Origin: RAM1 sp943372515
GTDB lineage: Bacteria > Pseudomonadota > Gammaproteobacteria > Burkholderiales > Burkholderiaceae_C
DNA: 64,000 nucleotides
Assembly: GCA_943372515.1 (NCBI GenBank)
Contig: CALRYY010000001.1
Location: forward strand, 1-64,000
Direction: 5' to 3'
Both the position numbers and the translations under genes were made by a program. Position 1 is the first letter of the stretch; each line of letters starts with the position of its first letter. The notes under the pieces are model-generated. The model saw only the letters and a list, made by a program, of their open reading frames with translations, made no database searches and was not told the DNA's origin. Shown here piece after piece: positions 46,435-54,102 of this stretch.

Positions 46435-48381
46435 ATGTCTGAGGATCCCCGGGTTCATTCCGAACAACTGCTGGCCGAAGTGGCCGCCTTGCCCGCCATG
46501 CCGGGCGTGTACCGCTATTTCGATGCCGATGGTGGCGTGCTCTATGTGGGCAAGGCACGCGACCTGAAGAAGCGTGTGTCCAGTTATTTCCAGAAGAACC
46601 ATGGTGGCACCCGCATCGGCCACATGGTGACCAAGATCGTGCGCATGGAAACCACCGTGGTGCGATCCGAGGCCGAGGCCCTGCTGCTTGAAAACAACCT
46701 GATCAAGACGCTCAACCCGCGCTACAACATCCTGTTTCGCGACGACAAAAGCTACCCGTACCTCAAGCTCGTGACGCACTCGTTCCCGCGCGTGGCGTAT
46801 TACCGTGGCGCGGTGGACCGCAAGCACAGGTACTTTGGCCCGTACCCCAGCGCCTGGGCGGTGAAGGAGTCCATCCAGCTGCTGCAAAAAGTCTTTCGGC
46901 TGCGCACATGCGAAGACACGGTGTTCAACAACCGCACCCGGCCGTGCCTGCTGTACCAGATCAAGCGATGTTCCGGCCCCTGCGTGAACCACATAGCGCC
47001 TGACGACTATGGTCGCGACGTGGAGAACGCCGAGGCGTTTTTGAACGGCGAAACGCAAGCCCTGCTGGATACGCTGGAGCAGCGCATGATGGCCCACGCT
47101 GAACGGCTGGAGTTTGAGCAGGCAGCAGAGCTGCGCAACCAGATGACGGCGCTGTCGCGCGTGCTGCACCAGCAGTCGGTCGACACAGGGTCAGACAAGG
47201 ACGTGGACATCCTGGCGGTCAAGGTGCAGGGTGGCAAGGCCTGCGTCAACCTGGCCATGGTGCGCGGCGGCCGCCACCTGGGTGACCGCCCCTACTTTCC
47301 GGCACACGTGGAAGACGCAGCAGCCCTGCAGGGGCTGGCGGACGAAGAGGGCGGCGAGGGCGCCACTGCCACGCCTGTGGAAGTGCAGGTGCTGGAGGCT
47401 TTCATAGCCCAGCACTACATCGGCGTGCCGGTGCCGCCGGCGCTCATCACCAGCGAGCCTGTCAGCAAGGCACTGGTGGATGCGTTGTGCGTGCAAAGCG
47501 GCGTGCGCATCAGCGCGGTACACAACCCGCGCGAGCAGCGCAGGCTCTGGCTTGAAATGGCTGAAAAGAACGCCGGGCTGCAACTGGCCCGGCTGCTGGC
47601 CGAAGAGGGCTCGCAGCAGGCGCGCACCCGTGCGCTGGTGGATGCACTGGACCTGGCGCCTGACAACCTGGATACATTTCGCATCGAGTGTTTCGACATC
47701 TCGCACACAGCGGGTGAAGCAACGCAGGCATCCTGCGTGGTGTTTCACGGGCACAAGATGCAGGGAGGCGAATACCGGCGGTACAACATTGAAGGCATCA
47801 CTGCCGGCGATGACTATGCCGCCATGCGCCAGGTGCTGACGCGCCGTTACAGCAAGCTGGCGGAAGTCGGCCGAGACCCTGCCAATGCGACGCCCGCCAA
47901 CACAGAGCCGGCATCACGCAGCAAGCTCGCCCGTATGCCCGACCTCGTGCTGGTGGACGGCGGCAAGGGCCAGGTCAGCATGGCGCGCGAGGTGTTCGCC
48001 GAGCTGGGGCTGGACCTGGGCCTGATCGTGGGTGTGGAAAAGGGCGAAGGCCGCAAGGTCGGGCTGGAAGAGCTGGTATTTGCTGACGGCCGCGACAAGG
48101 TGTACCTTGGCAAGGATTCAGCGGCACTGATGCTGGTAGCGCAGATTCGTGACGAGGCCCACCGGTTTGCCATCACCGGCATGCGGGCCAAGCGGGCCCG
48201 CGTGCGCACTGGCAGCAGCAAGCTGGAAGAAATCCCCGGCATTGGCGCCAAGCGCCGGGCCAGGCTGCTGCAACGCTTTGGCGGCATCCGTGGCGTGGCC
48301 GCTGCGGGGGTAGACGACATCGCCACCGTGGACGGCATTTCTAAAGAACTGGCAGAGGAGATTTATCGTGCGCTTCACTGA
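46435..48381 (+). CDS. uvrC: UvrABC system protein C
   Basis: The 648-residue protein has the GIY-YIG nuclease domain (MPGVYRYFDADGGVLYVGKARDLKKR), a UVR motif (RLEFEQAAELRNQMTAL), the RNase H-like 5' incision domain (FRIECFDISHTAGEATQAS and LVDGGKGQ) and tandem helix-hairpin-helix (LEEIPGIGAKRRARLLQRFG). It makes both incisions in nucleotide excision repair. No clear ribosome site precedes the ATG. Its end overlaps the next gene by 14 bp. Confidence 0.96.
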   Translation: MSEDPRVHSEQLLAEVAALPAMPGVYRYFDADGGVLYVGKARDLKKRVSSYFQKNHGGTRIGHMVTKIVRMETTVVRSEAEALLLENNLIKTLNPRYNILFRDDKSYPYLKLVTHSFPRVAYYRGAVDRKHRYFGPYPSAWAVKESIQLLQKVFRLRTCEDTVFNNRTRPCLLYQIKRCSGPCVNHIAPDDYGRDVENAEAFLNGETQALLDTLEQRMMAHAERLEFEQAAELRNQMTALSRVLHQQSVDTGSDKDVDILAVKVQGGKACVNLAMVRGGRHLGDRPYFPAHVEDAAALQGLADEEGGEGATATPVEVQVLEAFIAQHYIGVPVPPALITSEPVSKALVDALCVQSGVRISAVHNPREQRRLWLEMAEKNAGLQLARLLAEEGSQQARTRALVDALDLAPDNLDTFRIECFDISHTAGEATQASCVVFHGHKMQGGEYRRYNIEGITAGDDYAAMRQVLTRRYSKLAEVGRDPANATPANTEPASRSKLARMPDLVLVDGGKGQVSMAREVFAELGLDLGLIVGVEKGEGRKVGLEELVFADGRDKVYLGKDSAALMLVAQIRDEAHRFAITGMRAKRARVRTGSSKLEEIPGIGAKRRARLLQRFGGIRGVAAAGVDDIATVDGISKELAEEIYRALH

Positions 48382-48898
48382 AATTTCAAGCTTGGCGGCT
48401 GCCGGCCTGCTGGCTGTGCTGGCCGGATGCAGCAGCCGGCCGATGCCGTCCGACCCGCCGCCCCCTGCGGCTCCTGGTCCCGGCCCCGCCGCCACCGTGG
48501 TGCGGCCAGCCGCACCGGCTACTACGCCCGCACCCGCAGCGCAGCCACCCGCGGCGCAGGCGCCCGCCCGTAACTGGGAGGAGTACAAGGTGCGGGCCGC
48601 GCGGCGCATCATGCAGACCAGCGCTGGCGAAACTTTCTCCGGCCCGATCCCCGAGCGGTTGCAGTCGATTCCGGTGGTGCAGGTGGAGCTCAACCGCGAC
48701 GGCTCCGTGCGCAACGTGACCGTGTTGCGTGTACCTAAATTCTCGCCACAGACCTTGCAGATGGCCACGGCGGCGATCCGCAGGGCCGGACCGTTCGAGC
48801 CCGTCGGACACCTGCCGCGCCCCTGGCAGTACGCCGAAACATTCCTCTACAACGACGACCTGAAGTTCCAGATTCGCTCGCTGGCTGAAGTTCAATAG
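48368..48898 (+). CDS. Lipoprotein with TonB-C-like domain
   Basis: The 176-residue protein begins at GTG inside the uvrC end. It has a signal peptide with lipobox VLAGCSS, a long Pro/Ala linker (about 25-68) and a C-terminal alpha-beta domain (IPVVQVELNRDGSVRNVTVLR, then ATAAIRRAGPF) that matches the TonB C-terminal fold. It may span the periplasm or contact an envelope receptor. A role in iron transport is not supported, as no ExbB/D genes are near. Confidence 0.75.
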   Translation: MRFTEISSLAAAGLLAVLAGCSSRPMPSDPPPPAAPGPGPAATVVRPAAPATTPAPAAQPPAAQAPARNWEEYKVRAARRIMQTSAGETFSGPIPERLQSIPVVQVELNRDGSVRNVTVLRVPKFSPQTLQMATAAIRRAGPFEPVGHLPRPWQYAETFLYNDDLKFQIRSLAEVQ

Positions 48899-48943
48899 TC
48901 CAAAACGCAACGCGGCGCCAGCGCGCCGTGCCAGAATCGGGCC

Positions 48944-49510
48944 ATGTTCTTCACCATCCCCACGATACTGACCTGGACGCGCATCGTCGCCATTCCGCTC
49001 ATCATCGGGGTGTTCTACGTCTGGCCCGACCGCACGGTGAGCAACCTCATCGCCACCGTGATGTTCGTGGTTTTCGCGCTGACCGACTGGCTGGACGGCT
49101 ATCTCGCACGCAAGCTCAACCAGACATCGTCATTCGGGGCTTTCCTGGACCCGGTGGCCGACAAGTTCCTGGTGTGTGCGTCCCTGCTGGTTCTGGTGCA
49201 CCTGAACCGCGCCGGTGTGTTCGTGGCGCTCATCATCATCGGCCGCGAAATCGCGATTTCCGCGCTTCGCGAATGGATGGCGCAAATCGGTGCCTCCAAA
49301 AGCGTGGCGGTGCACATGCTGGGCAAGGTCAAGACAACCGTGCAGATGGTGGCCATTCCGTTCCTGCTGTATGACGGCCGCCTGTTCGGCTTCATCGACA
49401 CCGGCGTGTGGGGTACCTGGCTGATCTGGATCGCGGCCATCCTGACCGTCTGGTCCATGGTGTATTACCTGCAAAAGGCCCTGCCCGAAATCCGGGCCAA
49501 GGCCAAATGA
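48944..49510 (+). CDS. pgsA: CDP-diacylglycerol-glycerol-3-phosphate 3-phosphatidyltransferase
   Basis: The 188-residue membrane enzyme has the complete CDP-alcohol phosphotransferase motif (DWLDGYLARKLNQTSSFGAF, then LDPVADK), with D-x2-DG-x2-AR-x8-G-x3-D-x3-D. It makes phosphatidylglycerophosphate for PG and cardiolipin. It often follows uvrC in betaproteobacteria, as here. The stop overlaps the next ATG by 4 bp. Confidence 0.95.
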   Translation: MFFTIPTILTWTRIVAIPLIIGVFYVWPDRTVSNLIATVMFVVFALTDWLDGYLARKLNQTSSFGAFLDPVADKFLVCASLLVLVHLNRAGVFVALIIIGREIAISALREWMAQIGASKSVAVHMLGKVKTTVQMVAIPFLLYDGRLFGFIDTGVWGTWLIWIAAILTVWSMVYYLQKALPEIRAKAK

Positions 49511-50385
49511 ATCCCGGCGCCCGGGATGACGCCCTGATCCGGGCGATGCCCGTCGTCTTTGTACTGATCTGGAGTACCGGTTTCATCGTGGCGCGCTACG
49601 GCATGCCGCATGCACCGCCCATGAAATTCCTGGCGATGCGCTACCTGCTGTCGGTGGGCTGCTTTGCAGTTTGGGCCTGGCTGGCGCGTGCTGCGCTGCC
49701 CACAGTGCGGGCGCAATGGGGGCATCTGGCTGTTACAGGTGTTCTCATGCACGCGGGCTACCTGGGCGGCGTGTGGGCAGCAGTCAAACTGGGCATGGGC
49801 GCCGGGCTGGTGGCGCTGCTGGTGGGTCTGCAGCCTGTGCTGACAGCTGTGTGGGTGTCGTCTCAGGGCGGGCGCGTCACGCAGCGTCAATGGGGTGGCC
49901 TGGCCCTGGGGTTTGCAGGCCTGGCGCTGGTGGTATGGCAAAAGCTCGGCCTGGGCGAGATCCGTGGGCTCAACCTCGCGTTGGCGGGTATGGCGCTGGT
50001 CAGCATCACCGTGGGCACGCTCTACCAGAAGCGTTTCGTCGCGCCCTGCGACGTGCGTTCGGCCAGCCTGGTGCAGCTGTCGGCGGCCTTCGCCGTCACC
50101 TTGCCGCTGGCGTGGCTTGAAGGTGAGGGCATGCGCTGGAATCCGGAGCTTGCCGGTGCCATGGCCTGGTCGGTGCTGGCGCTGACGCTGGGCGGCAGCT
50201 CGCTGCTGTACCTGTTGATCCAGCGCGGCGCGGCCACAGCGGTCACCAGCCTGTTGTACCTCGTTCCGCCGTCCACCGCGCTGATGGCCTGGGCGCTGTT
50301 TGATGAACCCATTACGGCCATGACAGTGGCCGGCATGGCGCTTACCGCGTTCGGCGTGAGCCTGGTGGTGCGGGCCGCGAAATAG
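49507..50385 (+). CDS. EamA/DMT-superfamily transporter (second)
   Basis: The 292-residue protein has ten transmembrane helices in two EamA repeats (IWSTGFIVARYGMPHAPPM, and LLYLVPPSTALMAWALFDEP). It is a candidate amino acid or metabolite exporter. It is coupled to pgsA by ATGA. Its 3' end overlaps the LysR gene by 44 bp, an unusually long convergent overlap. Confidence 0.85.
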   Translation: MNPGARDDALIRAMPVVFVLIWSTGFIVARYGMPHAPPMKFLAMRYLLSVGCFAVWAWLARAALPTVRAQWGHLAVTGVLMHAGYLGGVWAAVKLGMGAGLVALLVGLQPVLTAVWVSSQGGRVTQRQWGGLALGFAGLALVVWQKLGLGEIRGLNLALAGMALVSITVGTLYQKRFVAPCDVRSASLVQLSAAFAVTLPLAWLEGEGMRWNPELAGAMAWSVLALTLGGSSLLYLLIQRGAATAVTSLLYLVPPSTALMAWALFDEPITAMTVAGMALTAFGVSLVVRAAK

Positions 50386-51304
50386 CCTTCCAGGGCTCGG
50401 AGCGGAATTGCTCCGCCAGAAAATCCACCAGCAGCCGGATGCGCCGCGGCACCTGCGGCCTGAAGGGCGCAAGCCAGTGGATGTCAGCGTCCAGCATGGC
50501 CCAGGCCGGCAGCACCCGCACCAGGCGGCCCGATGCCAGCTCAGGCGCAATGTCCCAGAGGCTTCGCAGCATGATGCCCCGGCCGTCCAGGCACCAGTCG
50601 CGCACAACCTCACCCGAGTTGCTGGTCAGCGGGCCGCTGACCAGCACGCGCGATGCTGTCTTGTCGCGCTCTTTCTGCAGCAGCCAGGAGTCAAAGCGCT
50701 GACCAGGGGCGCCGTTCTCGCGCACGACCAGGCAGGCGTGCTGCTGAAGGCCCTGCAGGTCCGCTGGTGTACCGTGCTCGCGCAGGTAGGCTGGCGCCGC
50801 CGCCAGCACGCGCTGGTTGCGTGCCAGGCGGCGTGACACCCATTGGGTGGCGGGTCGGTCCTGCACGGACCACAACCACACCGATCCGTCGAATCCTTGT
50901 TCACCCAACTCGGGCAGTTGCTCCGTCAGCTGAAGCTGGACGGACAGACGCGGATATTTTTGCTGGAACGCGGCCAGTGCGGGCGCCAGCCACAGCCGCC
51001 CGAAGCCGAACGTAGACACCAGCCGGATCACCCCCGCAGGCTCTGTCTGGCGTTCCTGGAGTTCGGCTTCCAGCTCCTGAAAGCCGCGCAACAGGTGCAC
51101 GGCACGCTCGCAGATCGCATCGCCTTCGCCCGTGGCGCTGACACGGCGCGTGGTGCGCTGGAACAGCCGCACACCCAGGCGGGACTCCAGCGACGCCAGC
51201 CGTTTGGTCACGGCCGGAGCAGCCAGCCCCAGGGCGTCTGCCGCCGCAGACAGGCTGCCCTGGTCGCGAATGGCAAGCACCAGTTCCAGATCGGCACGGT
51301 CCAC
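50342..51304 (-). CDS. LysR-family transcriptional regulator (DmlR-like)
   Basis: The protein has the N-terminal HTH (LVLAIRDQGSLSAAADALGL, then AAPAVTKRLASLESRLGVRLF) and a substrate-binding domain. The nearest described type is DmlR, which controls D-malate dehydrogenase. Here it is divergent from a hydrolase and a D-malate/tartrate dehydrogenase, the same layout as E. coli dmlR-dmlA. GTG 51304 was chosen: AGGA lies 8 nt upstream, and a further-upstream TTG (51325) falls inside the palindromic operator. Confidence 0.85.
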   Translation of the reverse strand: MDRADLELVLAIRDQGSLSAAADALGLAAPAVTKRLASLESRLGVRLFQRTTRRVSATGEGDAICERAVHLLRGFQELEAELQERQTEPAGVIRLVSTFGFGRLWLAPALAAFQQKYPRLSVQLQLTEQLPELGEQGFDGSVWLWSVQDRPATQWVSRRLARNQRVLAAAPAYLREHGTPADLQGLQQHACLVVRENGAPGQRFDSWLLQKERDKTASRVLVSGPLTSNSGEVVRDWCLDGRGIMLRSLWDIAPELASGRLVRVLPAWAMLDADIHWLAPFRPQVPRRIRLLVDFLAEQFRSEPWKAISRPAPPGSRRTR

Positions 51305-51320
51305 AATCAGTTTCCTGAAA

Positions 51321-51348
51321 AGCAATAATTGATTGCCATATTATTGCT
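51321..51348. promoter_or_regulatory. LysR-type palindromic operator between regulator and hydrolase genes
   Basis: AGCAATAAT (51321-51329) and ATTATTGCT (51340-51348) form a perfect 9-bp inverted repeat with a 10-bp spacer. It lies in the divergent promoter region, AT-rich in a GC-rich context. LysR regulators bind such T-N11-A-type dyads to control themselves and the divergent genes. Confidence 0.65.
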
Positions 51349-51374
51349 TGATGTACGTGGCGCAGCAACTGACA

Positions 51375-52262
51375 ATGCCAGTCATGCCGCAAACGTTTGA
51401 ACCCTTTGACCTGGTGCGCGATGGCGTCACCTTGCACGGCCGCCGTGGCGGGCGGGGCGAGCCGCTGCTGCTGCTGCACGGCCATCCGCAGACGCACGCT
51501 ATGTGGCATCGCGTGGCGCCCGTGTTGGCCCGGCATTTCAGCGTGGTCATGATGGACCTGCGGGGATATGGTGATTCGGGGCGCCCGGACGGCGGCGATG
51601 CGCATGGCAACTACACCAAGCGTGTCATGGCGCAAGACGCCCTGACAGTCATGGCCCACCACGGGCACCGGCAGTTTCGCGTACTGGCGCATGACCGCGG
51701 CGCGCGGGTGGCACACCGGCTCGCAGCCGACCATGCCGATGCTGTGCGGCAGCTGATGCTGCTGGACATCGCGCCTACGCTGGCCATGTATGAAAACACC
51801 AGCCAGGAATTTGCCCGCGCCTACTGGCACTGGTTTTTTTTGATCCAGCCGCCGCCGTTGCCTGAGGCGCTGATTGAATCTGACCCTGTGCGCTACCTGC
51901 GCAGCGTCATGGGCAAGCGGTATGCCGGCCTGGCGGCATTTGCACCCGAGGCGCTGGCGGAGTACGAACGCTGTGTACAGATTGCGGGTTCGGCGAAAGC
52001 CATCTGCGAAGACTACCGGGCCAGCGCGGGCCCCGACCTGGACCACGACCGCGCTGACCGGGCTGCGGGGCTGCAATTGCCCATGCCCGTGCGCGTGCTG
52101 TGGGGCGAACATGGAGCAGTTGGCAAATGTTTTGATGTGATGGCCCTGTGGCGCGCCTGCGCAGTCGACGTGACGGGGCGCGCATTGCCCTGCGGCCACT
52201 ACATTGCCGAGGAAGCGCCGGATCTTCTGGCGAGCGACGCACTCTCATTTTTTGGACGTTAA
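51375..52262 (+). CDS. Alpha/beta hydrolase of the haloacetate dehalogenase type
   Basis: The 295-residue protein has HGHPQTHAMWHRVAP, then AHDRGARVAHR with nucleophile Asp107 and the carboxylate-binding Arg108 and Arg111. The halide pocket pattern YWHWFFLIQPPPLPE and His in CGHYIAEE are also present. These match fluoroacetate/haloacetate dehalogenases. Defluorination is possible but not certain. ATGs at 51351 and 51384 are also in frame. It is 16 bp before the dehydrogenase and probably co-transcribed. Confidence 0.8.
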   Translation: MPVMPQTFEPFDLVRDGVTLHGRRGGRGEPLLLLHGHPQTHAMWHRVAPVLARHFSVVMMDLRGYGDSGRPDGGDAHGNYTKRVMAQDALTVMAHHGHRQFRVLAHDRGARVAHRLAADHADAVRQLMLLDIAPTLAMYENTSQEFARAYWHWFFLIQPPPLPEALIESDPVRYLRSVMGKRYAGLAAFAPEALAEYERCVQIAGSAKAICEDYRASAGPDLDHDRADRAAGLQLPMPVRVLWGEHGAVGKCFDVMALWRACAVDVTGRALPCGHYIAEEAPDLLASDALSFFGR

Positions 52263-52278
52263 CAAAGAGGACTACACC

Positions 52279-53364
52279 ATGAGCAAGAAACGCATTGCAG
52301 TCATCGCCGGCGACGGCATCGGCAAGGAGGTCATGCCCGAGGGCGTGCGCGTGATGGAGGCGGCCGCAGTGAAGTTCGGCATCGACCTGCAGTTCGACCA
52401 CTTCGACTTTGGCAGCTGGGACTATTGTGAAAAGCACGGCACCTATTTGCCCAACGACTGGAAAGAGCGTATCGGCGGCCATGACGCGATCTTCTTTGGC
52501 GCGGTGGGCTGGCCCGACAAGATCCCAGACCACGTGTCACTGTGGCAGTCGCTGCTGCTGTTTCGCCGCGAGTTCGATCAATACGTCAACCTGCGCCCGG
52601 CGCGGCTGATGCCAGGCATCATCGCGCCCGTGGTGCGCCGCGACGGCAGCGCGCGTGCACCCGGCGAGATCGACATGTACATCGTGCGCGAGAACACCGA
52701 GGGCGAATATTCCAGCATCGGCGGGCGCATGTATCCGGGTACTGATCGTGAAATTGTCATGCAGGAGACAGTGATGTCGCGCATCGGCGTGGACCGCGTA
52801 CTGAAGTTCGCATTCGAGCTGGCGCAGTCGCGGCCCAAGAAGCACCTGACCAGCGCGACCAAGTCCAACGGCATCGCCATCACCATGCCGTACTGGGACG
52901 AGCGCGTGGCCGAGATGGCCAAGGCCTATCCGGGTGTGCGGCAAGACAAATTCCACATCGACATCCTGACGGCGCACTTTGTGCAGCGCCCCGACTTCTT
53001 TGACGTGGTGGTGGCCAGCAATCTGTTTGGCGACATCCTGAGCGACCTCGGGCCGGCCTGTACCGGCACCATCGGCATTGCGCCCAGCGCCAACCTGAAC
53101 CCGGACCACAAATTTCCGTCGCTATTCGAGCCCGTTCACGGCTCGGCCCCTGACATTGCGGGCAAAAACATCGCCAACCCCATCGGCCAGATCTGGTGCG
53201 GCGCCATGATGCTGGAGTTCCTGGGGCACAAGGATGCGCATGACGCCGTGCTGGCCGCCATCGAGAAAGTGCTTGATCCCCAAAGCGGTGCGCCGCGTAC
53301 GCCTGACATCGGCGGCACGGCTGGAACCACCGATCTGGGCCGTGCAATTGCTTTTGCGTTGTAA
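52279..53364 (+). CDS. dmlA: D-malate / tartrate dehydrogenase (decarboxylating)
   Basis: The 361-residue protein belongs to the isopropylmalate/isocitrate dehydrogenase family. It shows IAVIAGDGIGKEVMPEG, the substrate-binding RPARLMPGI, IVRENTEGEYSSIGG and the metal site DILSDL. The VGWPDKIPDHVSLW segment is typical of the tartrate/D-malate branch. It converts D-malate to pyruvate and CO2 with NAD. Genomic context with a LysR regulator supports this. Confidence 0.88.
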   Translation: MSKKRIAVIAGDGIGKEVMPEGVRVMEAAAVKFGIDLQFDHFDFGSWDYCEKHGTYLPNDWKERIGGHDAIFFGAVGWPDKIPDHVSLWQSLLLFRREFDQYVNLRPARLMPGIIAPVVRRDGSARAPGEIDMYIVRENTEGEYSSIGGRMYPGTDREIVMQETVMSRIGVDRVLKFAFELAQSRPKKHLTSATKSNGIAITMPYWDERVAEMAKAYPGVRQDKFHIDILTAHFVQRPDFFDVVVASNLFGDILSDLGPACTGTIGIAPSANLNPDHKFPSLFEPVHGSAPDIAGKNIANPIGQIWCGAMMLEFLGHKDAHDAVLAAIEKVLDPQSGAPRTPDIGGTAGTTDLGRAIAFAL

Positions 53365-53507
53365 CGATTCGCCGCACATCGGTGGGCGCTGCATGAAGCG
53401 TGAAAAATTTGTGCAATGCACCTTGCCGCTCGCGTCGCATCCGCCCCGGCGGCGCATCAAAAGGGACTAGAATCCGCCTCCGCGCTGTTGTAAAGCTGCT
53501 TGCCGTA

Positions 53508-53536
53508 TTGACATGGTCTGGGACCGTGGCTTTAAT
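53508..53536 (+). promoter_or_regulatory. Promoter of hupB
   Basis: TTGACA (53508-53513) and TTTAAT (53531-53536) are separated by 17 bp, an almost ideal sigma-70 promoter. Transcription would start near 53543, giving a leader of about 135 nt. The remainder of 53365-53677 shows no gene. Confidence 0.7.
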
Positions 53537-53677
53537 GACATTCAGCAGTGCACGCTGCAAACGCCGTCTCCCGCACACTTGCCTTCACGCCACCTGAGCG
53601 CGCGCAAGAGTGGGGAGACAAAAATTTTTTGAAGAGACATATCAGATCAACTCTTTTTCTCTTTCGAGGGGCCCCTT

Positions 53678-53950
53678 GTGAACAAAACCGAATTGATTGA
53701 GCACATCGCAAAGCATGCCGATATTTCCAAAGCCGCGGCGACCCGTGCGCTTGAATCAACGATTGGCGCGGTGAAGACCACGCTCAAGAAGGGCGGCTCG
53801 GTATCGCTGGTCGGTTTTGGTACGTTTGCAGTGGGCAAGCGGGCTGCACGCAGTGGCCGTAACCCCCGAACCGGCGCTACGATTAAAATCAAGGCAGCCA
53901 AGGTTCCAAAGTTCCGTCCGGGCAAGGCGTTGAAAGACGCGTTGAACTGA
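53678..53950 (+). CDS. hupB: DNA-binding protein HU
   Basis: The 90-residue protein is a full HU/IHF fold (MNKTELIEHIAKHADISKAAA, then the DNA-arm motif RNPRTGATIKI). HU bends and compacts DNA. The start is GTG. It is followed by tRNA-Val after 14 bp and shares a terminator with it. Confidence 0.95.
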   Translation: MNKTELIEHIAKHADISKAAATRALESTIGAVKTTLKKGGSVSLVGFGTFAVGKRAARSGRNPRTGATIKIKAAKVPKFRPGKALKDALN

Positions 53951-53964
53951 CACCGTTTAAGGTG

Positions 53965-54040
53965 GGGTGCTTAGCTCAGCTGGTAGAGCGGCGCCCTTAC
54001 AAGGCGTAGGTCGGCGGTTCGAACCCGTCAGCACCCACCA
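53965..54040 (+). tRNA. tRNA-Val (anticodon UAC)
   Basis: The acceptor stem GGGTGCT pairs with AGCACCC, and CCA is encoded. The D arm is GCTC...GAGC and the anticodon loop CTTACAA gives UAC. The T arm contains GGTTCGAACC. It lies between hupB and its terminator, and is probably processed from the hupB transcript. Confidence 0.97.
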
Positions 54041-54047
54041 CCACGAC

Positions 54048-54070
54048 AAGGCGAACAGGTTGTTCGCCTT
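54048..54070 (+). terminator. Terminator after tRNA-Val
   Basis: AAGGCGAAC (54048-54056) pairs with GTTCGCCTT (54062-54070) around 5 nt. A T-rich tract (TTTGTTTTTTT) follows, so this is a classical intrinsic terminator. Confidence 0.9.
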
Positions 54071-54102
54071 TTTGTTTTTTTCAATCCTCTGAGAGTCAGC
54101 GC

